The notes under the pieces were generated by a model, which ran no database searches, had not been told where the DNA came from, and saw only the letters and a list, made by a program, of their open reading frames with translations. The position numbers and the translations under genes are program-made. Below are positions 1-5,765 of a DNA stretch of 5,765 bases, in pieces; the stretch's first letter is position 1, and each line of letters begins with the position of its first letter. Origin of the DNA: Methanobacteriota archaeon (lineage in GTDB: Archaea; Thermoplasmatota; DTKX01; GCA-020343715); contig JAUVRF010000139.1 of the NCBI GenBank assembly GCA_030597775.1, forward strand, positions 1-5,765, written 5' to 3'.

Positions 1-1242
1 AAGGGCGACATCCTGGTCACCGTCATGACCACCCCCGACATGGTCCCCGCAATGGTCCGCTCTGCGGGCATCGTCACCAACGAGGGCGGGATGACCTGCC
101 ACGCGGCCATCGTGAGCCGTGAGCTGGGCATTCCGTGCATCGTGGGCACCACCAACGCCACCGAGGTCCTCAAGGAGGGAATGACCGTGACCGTCGCGGG
201 CAAGTTGGGTCAGGTATACGAGGGCAAGGTCATCTCCAAGACGAAGGCGGCGGCCGTCCCCGGCGCAGTCGCCATGGCACCTGCATCACCCACCACGGCC
301 ACCAAGATCTACCTGAACCTGGCCGTGCCAGAGAAGGCAGAGGAGTACTCCCAGCTTCCCGTGGACGGCATCGGCCTGCTGCGCCTGGAGTTCATATTCA
401 TAAACAGCGTCAAGGAGCACCCCCTGGACCTCATCAAGAAGGGCAAGGGACAGCAGCTCATCGACAAGCTGGCGGAGGGCATCGGCATTGTGTGCGACGC
501 GATGTTCCCACGCCCCGTGATCGTGCGCCTGTCCGACTTCAAGACCAACGAGTACAGGGACATGCCTGGCGGCGAGGAGTACGAGCCCGAGGAGGAGAAC
601 CCGATGATCGGATGGCGCGGTTGCTCCCGATACATCTCCGACGATTATCGCGAGGCATTCCGACACGAGCTCCGTGCCTTTGCCAAGGTGCGCAACGAGA
701 TGGGCCTGATCAATGCCCATCCCATGCTGCCCTTCGTCCGCACCGAGTGGGAGATCCAGGAGATCATCACCATTATGGAGGAGGAGGGCCTCTCACGGGG
801 TCCCGACCTCAAGCTCTACATGATGGCCGAGGTGCCCTGCAACATCTTCATGGCCGACATGTTCTCCAAGTACTGCGACGGTTTCTCCATCGGGTCCAAC
901 GACCTCACCCAGCTCATCATGGGCGCCGACCGTGACTCCCGTATCCTGGGCAAGATGGGCTACTTCGACGAGCGGAACCCCGCGGTGACCCGGGCCATCA
1001 GCCACCTCATCAAGGTGGCCCATGCCCACAACACCACGGTGGGCATCTGCGGCCAGGCCCCCTCGGTCTACCCCGAGTTCTCCGAGTTCCTGGTCCGCGA
1101 GGGCATCGACAGCATCTCGCTGAACCACGACACCGTGATCAAGACCAAGCAGATCATCGCGTCGGCGGAGCAGCGGGTCATGCTCGAGCGGCTCCAGAAG
1201 CTCGAGGCCAAGATGAGCGAGTTGGACGAGTACATCGGGTAG
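1..1242 (+). CDS. ppsA: Phosphoenolpyruvate synthase (pyruvate, water dikinase), C-terminal part; 5' end outside window
   Basis: This enzyme makes phosphoenolpyruvate from pyruvate, ATP and water in the cytoplasm (gluconeogenesis, EC 2.7.9.2). The frame is open from base 1, giving 413 visible residues and a TAG stop; the first in-frame ATG at 25 is internal. Seen: the phosphohistidine domain with GGMTCHAAIVSRELGIP, where the phosphorylated His is visible residue 34 (bases 100-102). A linker follows (about 80-100), then the PEP/pyruvate-binding TIM barrel. It contains GLLRLEF (Arg128), GWRGCSRY (Arg206), MMAEVP (Glu277), IGSNDLTQ (Asn300) and GICGQAPS, whose Cys350 (bases 1048-1050) matches the catalytic acid/base Cys of the family. 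The EYEPEEENPMIGWRG segment and the CGQAPS ending favour PEP synthase over pyruvate phosphate dikinase. The N-terminal ATP-grasp domain must lie upstream, since family members are usually about 750-800 residues. No frameshift or missing key residue is seen in the visible part. Confidence 0.96.
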   Translation, partial: KGDILVTVMTTPDMVPAMVRSAGIVTNEGGMTCHAAIVSRELGIPCIVGTTNATEVLKEGMTVTVAGKLGQVYEGKVISKTKAAAVPGAVAMAPASPTTATKIYLNLAVPEKAEEYSQLPVDGIGLLRLEFIFINSVKEHPLDLIKKGKGQQLIDKLAEGIGIVCDAMFPRPVIVRLSDFKTNEYRDMPGGEEYEPEEENPMIGWRGCSRYISDDYREAFRHELRAFAKVRNEMGLINAHPMLPFVRTEWEIQEIITIMEEEGLSRGPDLKLYMMAEVPCNIFMADMFSKYCDGFSIGSNDLTQLIMGADRDSRILGKMGYFDERNPAVTRAISHLIKVAHAHNTTVGICGQAPSVYPEFSEFLVREGIDSISLNHDTVIKTKQIIASAEQRVMLERLQKLEAKMSELDEYIG

Positions 1243-1284
1243 GGGACCTCCCCTACCCCGGTCCTTTCTTTTTCTCTTTTTATT
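1237..1284 (+). terminator. GC-rich hairpin plus T-rich tract after ppsA
   Basis: Bases 1237-1245 (GGGTAGGGG) pair perfectly with 1250-1258 (CCCCTACCC) around the 4-base loop ACCT, making a 9-bp stem. The left arm contains the last bases of the coding frame and the TAG stop (1240-1242). A pyrimidine tract with several T runs follows at 1262-1284. Archaeal termination depends mainly on the T tract, while a bacterial intrinsic terminator needs both parts; this site satisfies either model. It suggests that ppsA transcription ends here and that the downstream gene is a separate unit. Confidence 0.75.
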
Positions 1285-1315
1285 CACGAGGGAGCGCGAG
1301 CCATGGCGATCTACC

Positions 1316-1332
1316 GGAAAATATCTATATCT
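1316..1332 (+). promoter_or_regulatory. Candidate archaeal promoter (BRE/TATA-like element) for the surface protein gene
   Basis: The stretch GGAAAATATCTATATCT is a conspicuous AT-rich island in GC-rich surroundings. A purine-rich GGAAAA (BRE-like) comes directly before an alternating A/T segment (TATA-like). With the usual archaeal spacing of about 25 bases from TATA to start site, transcription would begin near 1350, leaving an untranslated leader of roughly 30 bases before the ATG at 1383. This is a match by eye to a degenerate consensus. The T-rich tract at 1275-1284 could be an alternative TATA-like element. Confidence 0.4.
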
Positions 1333-1370
1333 ACCCGATAAATCCCAGTGCGCCAGTTCAGAGGTGCCGG

Positions 1371-1375
1371 GGAGG
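1371..1375 (+). promoter_or_regulatory. Shine-Dalgarno sequence deciding the start at 1383
   Basis: GGAGG lies 7 bases before the ATG at 1383 and is complementary to the CCTCC at the 3' end of 16S rRNA. The next in-frame ATG (1461, residue 27) has only a GGAG at 1441-1444, 16 bases away, so 1383 is the better start even though it adds a long basic N-terminus ahead of the hydrophobic segment. Confidence 0.65.
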
Positions 1376-1382
1376 GAATCTG

Positions 1383-1526
1383 ATGGCGTATAGGCAATGT
1401 ATCCACAAGCTACCGTTCAGTTCGAAGAAGGGCCGAGGCAGGAGCGGCCGGAACAGACCGATGACCCTCGTGATCATCGGGCTCATGATGCGCTCGTTGG
1501 TCCCCGTCCAACCTGGGATGGGTGCA
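1383..1526 (+). other. N-terminal export signal region (weak)
   Basis: Residues 1-26 are strongly basic (KK, R, GRNR), followed by the hydrophobic run MTLVIIGLMM and then RSLVPVQPGMGAPG. A signal peptide is expected because everything after it looks extracellular. The core is short and followed by an Arg (residue 38), so it is a poor textbook match. Cleavage after the MGA around residue 48 is plausible but is a guess. Confidence 0.45.
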
Positions 1527-4500
1527 CCTGGTGACAAGATCACGCTGGGGTCACCGAACGGCGGCGAGGTCCTGGTCGGTGGACAACTGGTCCCCATCCC
1601 TTGGACAACCTCGGCAACCGGTGGCGTCATCCACGTATCCTACTCCATCGATGGAGGAACGGATTTCACTCTGATCACGACGGAGGACAACTCGGGGACC
1701 ATCAAGCCCATCTTCAAGTGGCGCGTCCCCTTCAATACCGAGTCGACCTCCTGCAGGATCAAGCTGGAATGGGCCAGTGGGACGGGAAAGGGCGCCGTGG
1801 TGTGGGACGAGGACGAGAGCGAGGCCGACTTCACCATCGCCCGCGATCACTGGCTCCAGGGACTCGAGGTGCCCGCCGAGATGACGTACGGCAAGTACTA
1901 CCCCATCCACTGGGAGCTCTTCGACCCCGATGGCGAGGTGGCCGTGCTGGATCTTGAGCAGAGTGTGTACGTAGGTTCAGCTTGGACGGCGTGGGCGTCC
2001 GCGGGCACACGCTACACCGACATGGAGCCGGAGTACACCTACGCGTACTACACCCCGCCCAACTACAACCTCACGAGGGGCAAGCTCCGGTTGATCACAC
2101 GGGACAGCCCGGGGGGCACGGCCCTGAGGGTCATCGAGAGCGCGGAGTTCGACATCCGGAGCGCCATCGTGACCCTGGTGTATCCAAACGGTGGCGAGGT
2201 CCTGGTTCACGGGGATACCGTCACCATCGAGTGGCGCGTCGTGCAGGACCCGGGGGCGCTGATATCTGGCGTCGCCATCCCTTACACCCCGCCCGCCGGC
2301 GTGGCTTGGCCCGCCATCACCCTTAGCACGGAGAACGACTACTCCTACGACTGGACCGTGCCCACCGGGGGAACCTCGGACAGGGTGCGTTTCCGGGTGA
2401 CCCTCTACTACCTGGAGTTCAGTGTGCTGGGCACCGACGAGTCCGACGCCAACAACCGCATCATCGAGAGCACCGACACCCTCTCGGTCACGCTCCTCGA
2501 CCCCAATCCTCCGACCAACGGCAACTACATACGGGGAGGCTACCGCCATCTCATCCAGTGGGAGGCGACGGGTTCCCTGGCCGAGATCACTGGCTTCGAG
2601 CTGTTCTACTCCCTCAACAGCGGTGCCGGCTGGACCAGGATAGTCCAGGTGGTGGACACCATCAACAGCTACAGCTGGCTGGTGTCCCGGATGGACAGCG
2701 ACCACGGCAGGATCAGGGTGTCCCTGACCACCGACGCCGGCAGGCTCTCCGCCATCAGCAACAACGACATCATATTCTACACCGGTACGGAGTACAACAC
2801 GCCACCGGTGGCCGTTGCGGGTGAGGACTGGGCCGCAGGCAGCGGTGCAACATTCCGCCTCGATGGGACTGACAGCTGGGACGTGAACGGTGACACCCTT
2901 TCCTACAACTGGACCATCGTCGACGACCTCGGATACAACGTCTCGCTGCGGAACGCGGACACCGCCGAGCCGACCTTCCAGGCCTACATCGGGGACGTGA
3001 ACGTCACCATCGTCGTCCAGCTCCGGGTGGACGACGGGTGGCCCGTGAACCCAACCTGGCTTTCGTACACCGACCGGCTCAGCGTGAGGGTCGAGACCAG
3101 GGGCCCGATCATCCTATCCTTCACTCCCCAGCACGGCTGGGCTGGCACCCCCATCAGCATCGAGACCTCGAACGCGGGGGGGGCGACATTCTACCTGGAC
3201 GACATCCCCATGTACACGGTGCCCGTGAGCCATGTGGAGGGGGATCCCATCAACTTCACCCTCCATGACATCCTCCCCCTGGGCAGCTACCAGATAGAGG
3301 TCCGGAACCTGGCCGGCTCCGACCTCTCCACCGAGGAGCTGGAGGTCCATCCGTATCCCTACTGGCCCGAGGGCTTCGGCCTGTCGGACCAGAATCCCCG
3401 GGACGACGTCCTGACGTACCCGTGGCTCCTCTGGGAGGAGGGGAACTACAAGGACACCTTCGGGGAGGGCCAGGTGTACTTCCCCTATTACGTGTGCGTC
3501 GGTCTCCCCTGGTGGGACCCGTGGACAGGCTTCAGCTGCCTGGGCTACGAGTTCGAGGAATCCCTGGCCCCGGACCCCCTGGCAATGCTGTACTACGGTT
3601 GCGTATATCACTGGATCGCCAGGTACGGCGAGTGCTACGGCATGCGCTCGACGGCCCTCCAGCTCTACCACAACGATGCCAATCCAACCATATGGAACGA
3701 GAGCGCCCTCTATTCCCGCGACCTCGACCTCGCCGACGACAGCGAGTTCAACAGGAACGTGGACAAGATGCAGGGCTCCCAGCTGTCGGCCGAGGTGCTG
3801 GAATGGTACCTGCACCGGTTCCTTGAGGGCCTGGAACCCTCCGCAGAGTTCCCGATGCCCGCCCTGGGCATGGGCATCTTCCTACGGGATGTGGAGAACG
3901 CGGTGCGGGACCACGAGTTCGGCGTCATCACCATGATCTCGGGGGACATCGCCCACGTCGTGGTGCCGTGGAAGGTCGTTAACATCCCGTACAACAACAT
4001 GGTGCGCATCTACGTCTACGACTGCAACAAGCCCATCTGGACCTCCGAGGAGGGGGTATGGGAGAGCTTCAACGAGACCGACGACTTCTGGCATACCCCG
4101 CCCTACATCGAGGTCGACAAGACCGGAGGCTGGTGGGAGTGGAGCTACGACTTCACCAGCGACATCCACAGGTCGTCGACCACGGGCATCGCCTTCGTGC
4201 CGTACAGTGTCGTCAACGGCCCACGGACCCTCCCCACCGACTGGGAGGGTATGTTGATGTTCCTTGCAGGCGACGCCACCTCGTCCCTGGAGGACACCTC
4301 CGGGAACAGGAACTACTGGAACCCCTCGGGGGGCCTGGTGGTAGAGGTCCCCGACTCGGCCCCAGCCCCCACCTTCATGGGCCTCGGGGACCACATCGAC
4401 GGCTGGTTGCTGGGGAACGGCACCGACTTCACCACTCCGATCAAGGGCGAGCCTGGAGGCAGCGTCTACAACTGGTCCGTTTTCTGGAACGGCACCTCCG

Positions 4501-5744
4501 CCTACGCCATCCAGATGGCTGACGTCAATGTGGCCTCGACGGACACGATCTCGATGGAGTATACGGACGGCAACCCGCTTCGGGGCCGCATGACCTACGG
4601 CACGACGGACGCGTCGAAGGGGTACAGCTTCACCCACATCAAGGCGATGGGAGCCGAGGGGCAGGACCCGAGAGCGAGACAGAGGGTCTACAGCATCCTC
4701 GACGCCACTCTCTTCAACGACGGCGAGGCGGTGATCAACACCACCGACGACTACAACTCCCTGGTCTTCGAGAACTGGGGGCCGAACACCCTCACCATAC
4801 GTGTGCAGTTCCAGGGCAACGTGATCACCGAGGCCCAGCTCAATGCCACGGGTGTCCCGGACCACCTGCCCACCGCAACCCTGATGAACGTCGAGATCGC
4901 CCCCTACGAGACCGTCATCTTCACCCCCTCCGACTGGCTCGACCTGGACAATGCCGAGATCCTGGTCGAGCGAGAGATCCCCGACATGGTCCCCCCGGGC
5001 CAGCCTGCGCGCTTCATACCGAACTCGAGGGGTAGCACCGTGCAGATCGCGTGGGAGCCCCCCGCGTTCGATGGCTTCTCTCCGATCACCGGTTACGTCC
5101 TGCTGAAGGGCGACAGCGTGTTCACCCTGGAGGTGTACCAGAACTTCGGGCCCGACGCCCGCATCTGGGTCGACAGGGAGGTCGTTGCCGGGGATACCTG
5201 GTTCTACGGACTCTACGCGACCAACGCTGCAGGTGCGGGCAAGCAGTCCCCTGCTGTGGGGGTCTACATCTCGCCGACACCTATGACGGCCGACATGCCC
5301 ACCAACCTGAGCGCGGTCTACGAGGACGGAATGGTCGTGGTCACATGGGACTCACCTGTATGGGACGGCGGGTCACCCCTGACAGGCTTCACCGTCCGCA
5401 GGTCCGAGGACGGGACGCTGACGTCGCCTCCGGCCCTTGAGGAGGTCGGTGTGGAGAACAGGTACCTCGACCAGAAGATCGAGGCTGGGAAGACCTACTA
5501 CTACTGGGTCGACTCCCTCAACGATGTCGGCCGCAGCAACCCGGAGGGCCCCGTGGAGGTAACGGTACCTACCACGCACGGAGGTACAGGCGGGAACGGA
5601 GGCAACGGTGGCGATGGCGATGACGATGACGACGGTGGGGAAGGGGGCATAGGATCCTATCCGCTGTGGGAGTACGCCGTCGCCTCGGTGATCATGGTCG
5701 GTGCCCTGGGTTCCGGCTTCTTTATCGGCAGACGATGGAGATGA
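1383..5744 (+). CDS. Large multidomain surface protein with Ig-like, PKD-like and FnIII-like modules, a putative papain-like cysteine peptidase domain and a C-terminal membrane anchor
   Basis: I do not recognise a named gene. The 1453-residue product reads as an exported cell-surface protein. Order by residue: basic N-terminus and a short hydrophobic stretch (27-45, weak signal peptide); four Ig-like modules (53-152, 156-258, 262-369, 369-466); a PKD-like domain (473-572); an IPT/TIG-like sandwich (575-655); a globular domain with candidate catalytic residues C751, H858 and D880 (about 660-945); an unassigned beta-rich region (945-1200); two fibronectin III-like domains (1204-1298, 1301-1396); a Gly/Asn/Asp linker (1400-1422); and one transmembrane helix (about 1428-1449) ending in RRWR. 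Thirteen N-X-S/T sequons (X not Pro) and few Cys fit an N-glycosylated extracellular archaeal protein. The C-terminal charge pattern puts the bulk outside the cell. The gene follows a terminator-like signal and has its own RBS. Peptidase activity is inference; an adhesin or S-layer-associated role without catalysis is the alternative. Confidence 0.85.
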   Translation: MAYRQCIHKLPFSSKKGRGRSGRNRPMTLVIIGLMMRSLVPVQPGMGAPGDKITLGSPNGGEVLVGGQLVPIPWTTSATGGVIHVSYSIDGGTDFTLITTEDNSGTIKPIFKWRVPFNTESTSCRIKLEWASGTGKGAVVWDEDESEADFTIARDHWLQGLEVPAEMTYGKYYPIHWELFDPDGEVAVLDLEQSVYVGSAWTAWASAGTRYTDMEPEYTYAYYTPPNYNLTRGKLRLITRDSPGGTALRVIESAEFDIRSAIVTLVYPNGGEVLVHGDTVTIEWRVVQDPGALISGVAIPYTPPAGVAWPAITLSTENDYSYDWTVPTGGTSDRVRFRVTLYYLEFSVLGTDESDANNRIIESTDTLSVTLLDPNPPTNGNYIRGGYRHLIQWEATGSLAEITGFELFYSLNSGAGWTRIVQVVDTINSYSWLVSRMDSDHGRIRVSLTTDAGRLSAISNNDIIFYTGTEYNTPPVAVAGEDWAAGSGATFRLDGTDSWDVNGDTLSYNWTIVDDLGYNVSLRNADTAEPTFQAYIGDVNVTIVVQLRVDDGWPVNPTWLSYTDRLSVRVETRGPIILSFTPQHGWAGTPISIETSNAGGATFYLDDIPMYTVPVSHVEGDPINFTLHDILPLGSYQIEVRNLAGSDLSTEELEVHPYPYWPEGFGLSDQNPRDDVLTYPWLLWEEGNYKDTFGEGQVYFPYYVCVGLPWWDPWTGFSCLGYEFEESLAPDPLAMLYYGCVYHWIARYGECYGMRSTALQLYHNDANPTIWNESALYSRDLDLADDSEFNRNVDKMQGSQLSAEVLEWYLHRFLEGLEPSAEFPMPALGMGIFLRDVENAVRDHEFGVITMISGDIAHVVVPWKVVNIPYNNMVRIYVYDCNKPIWTSEEGVWESFNETDDFWHTPPYIEVDKTGGWWEWSYDFTSDIHRSSTTGIAFVPYSVVNGPRTLPTDWEGMLMFLAGDATSSLEDTSGNRNYWNPSGGLVVEVPDSAPAPTFMGLGDHIDGWLLGNGTDFTTPIKGEPGGSVYNWSVFWNGTSAYAIQMADVNVASTDTISMEYTDGNPLRGRMTYGTTDASKGYSFTHIKAMGAEGQDPRARQRVYSILDATLFNDGEAVINTTDDYNSLVFENWGPNTLTIRVQFQGNVITEAQLNATGVPDHLPTATLMNVEIAPYETVIFTPSDWLDLDNAEILVEREIPDMVPPGQPARFIPNSRGSTVQIAWEPPAFDGFSPITGYVLLKGDSVFTLEVYQNFGPDARIWVDREVVAGDTWFYGLYATNAAGAGKQSPAVGVYISPTPMTADMPTNLSAVYEDGMVVVTWDSPVWDGGSPLTGFTVRRSEDGTLTSPPALEEVGVENRYLDQKIEAGKTYYYWVDSLNDVGRSNPEGPVEVTVPTTHGGTGGNGGNGGDGDDDDDGGEGGIGSYPLWEYAVASVIMVGALGSGFFIGRRWR
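1539..2780 (+). repeat. Four tandem divergent Ig-like modules (Kre9/KNH-like PNGGE type)
   Basis: Modules cover about 1539-1838, 1848-2156, 2166-2489 and 2487-2780. Modules 1 and 3 open with SPNGGEVLVGG and YPNGGEVLVHG, followed by an IPW or IEW strand. Module 4 keeps the later part, IRGGYRHLIQWEATG, and module 2 has MTYGKYYPIHWEL in the same place. Modules 1, 3 and 4 share a closing FKWRVP / YDWTVP / YSWLVS strand and then a CRIKLEW / VRFRVTL / GRIRVSL strand. The opening motif (P-x-GGE-x-x-x-x-G, then I-x-W) is typical of Ig-like domains grouped with the Kre9/KNH N-terminal family (Pfam PF10342, named from memory). Module 2 is the least certain. The repeats are old, with almost no DNA identity outside the PNGGEVLV codons. 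Confidence 0.65.
2799..3098 (+). other. PKD-like domain
   Basis: Residues 473-572 begin PPVAVAGEDW and continue with FRLDGTDSWDVNGDTLSYNWTIVDD, then a long spacer and VVQLRVDDGW. The PVA-x-AG opening, the G-(T/S)-x-S-x-D-x-(D/N)-G-D centre and the L-x-Y-x-W strand are the usual marks of polycystic kidney disease domains, which act as extracellular spacer or binding modules and are common in archaeal surface proteins and secreted proteases. Several sequons (NWT, NVS, NVT) lie here. Confidence 0.75.
3105..3347 (+). other. IPT/TIG-like beta-sandwich
   Basis: Residues 575-655 start PIILSFTPQHGWAGTPISIET and continue to FYLDDIPM, then LPLGSYQIEVRN and end in LEV. The P-x-x-G-x-x-G-x-x-I pattern at the front and the G-x-Y-x-(I/V)-x-V-x-N strand near the end match IPT/TIG-type Ig folds. 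The middle is short and shows none of the other family marks clearly, so a generic Ig-like module is the alternative. Confidence 0.5.
3360..4217 (+). other. Putative papain-fold cysteine peptidase domain (Cys751-His858-Asp880)
   Basis: This stretch (about residues 660-945) is rich in Trp and Tyr and is not Ig-like. YGECYGMRSTALQLYH places Cys751 (bases 3633-3635) at the start of a predicted helix, as in papain and transglutaminase folds. GDIAHVVVPWKVV gives His858 (3954-3956) at the start of a beta strand, and the next strand, VRIYVYDCNKP, supplies Asp880 (4020-4022). Order and spacing (107 then 22 residues) suit a C-H-D/N triad. The helical stretch 775-810 fits between the Cys helix and the His strand. 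Five of the protein's seven Cys are here (705, 719, 740, 751, 881), so disulfides or metal binding are possible alternatives. No clear oxyanion-hole Gln was found ahead of C751. Fold assignment is inferred from motifs. Confidence 0.5.
4986..5570 (+). other. Two tandem fibronectin type III-like domains
   Basis: The first (residues 1204-1298) runs from PPGQPARFIPN through VQIAWEPPAFDGFSPITGYVL and TWFYGLYATNAAGAG. The second (1301-1396) runs from MPTNLSAVYEDG through VVVTWDSPVWDGGSPLTGFTV and TYYYWVDSLNDVGRS. The P-x-x-(L/F) start, the W-x-x-P-x-x-(D/G)-G-x-x-P-(I/L)-(T)-G-(Y/F) signature and the Y-x-(V/L)-x-A/S-x-N-x-x-G end are classic FnIII. They sit just outside the membrane anchor and probably form a stalk. 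Confidence 0.88.
5580..5741 (+). other. Gly/Asn/Asp linker and C-terminal transmembrane anchor
   Basis: Residues 1400-1422 are Gly-rich with a run of five Asp, forming a flexible acidic stalk. They are followed by IGSYPLWEY, a hydrophobic helix (about 1428-1449, LWEYAVASVIMVGALGSGFFIG) and the short basic tail RRWR. The basic tail should stay inside the cell by the positive-inside rule, with the rest of the protein outside. Confidence 0.8.
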
Positions 5745-5765
5745 CGCAGGACCAGGCATGGATGA

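Noticed and set aside
793..1287. Long open frame on the minus strand opposite ppsA
   Set aside because: It lies antisense to highly conserved PEP synthase motifs. Its product is low-complexity, rich in His, Val, Gly, Asp and Leu, as expected from the complement of GC-biased codons.
1977..2705. 242-residue minus-strand frame
   Set aside because: Same shadow pattern; the plus strand here encodes recognisable Ig-like modules.
3882..4865. 327-residue minus-strand frame opposite the surface protein gene
   Set aside because: Its composition (V, G, R, H, D) is typical of an antisense shadow in GC-rich DNA. It shows no recognisable motif, while the plus frame has coherent domains throughout.
5592..5648. 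DNA tandem repeat in the GGNGGNGG/GATGAC stretch
   Set aside because: It is short codon-level low complexity that encodes the Gly/Asp linker. No longer repeat unit, CRISPR-like array or mobile element was seen in the window.
5580..5741. Archaeosortase (PGF-CTERM-like) or LPXTG sorting signal
   Set aside because: The C-terminus has a linker, a membrane helix and a basic tail like a sorting signal, but no PGF, LPXTG or other known recognition motif ahead of the helix; a simple membrane anchor explains it.
1..5765. tRNA, rRNA, insertion sequence or CRISPR array
   Set aside because: Nearly all the window is coding. The only gap, 1243-1382, holds no cloverleaf, inverted terminal repeats or spaced direct repeats that I could see.

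Overview
The window looks like a G+C-rich archaeal chromosome segment. The evidence is an archaeal-style PEP synthase C-terminus, an AT-rich TATA-like element in an otherwise GC-rich intergenic gap, and a very large secreted, C-terminally anchored surface protein built of Ig-like, PKD-like and fibronectin III-like modules. A euryarchaeal/Thermoplasmatota-type host is my best guess from architecture alone; bacteria with similar surface proteins cannot be excluded.

Layout, all on the + strand: (1) 1-1242, the 3' part of a phosphoenolpyruvate synthase gene whose 5' end, with the ATP-grasp domain, lies outside the window. (2) 1237-1284, a perfect 9-bp GC hairpin that includes the stop codon, followed by a T-rich tract; together they look like a terminator. 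(3) 1285-1382, a short intergenic stretch with a TATA-like element, a Shine-Dalgarno sequence for the next gene and a tiny 12-codon reading frame. (4) 1383-5744, one 1453-residue surface protein. (5) 5745-5765, too short to interpret, although an ATG overlaps the preceding stop codon and could open the next gene.

The two genes are probably not functionally linked: a terminator-like signal and a separate promoter candidate lie between them. PEP synthase is central carbon metabolism (gluconeogenesis).

The large protein is the point of interest. Read from the N-terminus it has a weak signal peptide or N-terminal membrane segment, four Ig-like modules (two with a clear PNGGE motif), a PKD-like domain, an IPT/TIG-like sandwich, a central globular domain, an unassigned beta-rich region, two fibronectin III-like domains, a Gly/Asn/Asp linker and a single C-terminal membrane anchor. 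The central domain carries an ordered Cys-His-Asp set (C751, H858, D880) in contexts that look like a papain-fold cysteine peptidase or transglutaminase-like enzyme. The protein may therefore be a cell-surface enzyme rather than a purely structural adhesin. That reading is inference from motifs and has not been tested by a profile search.
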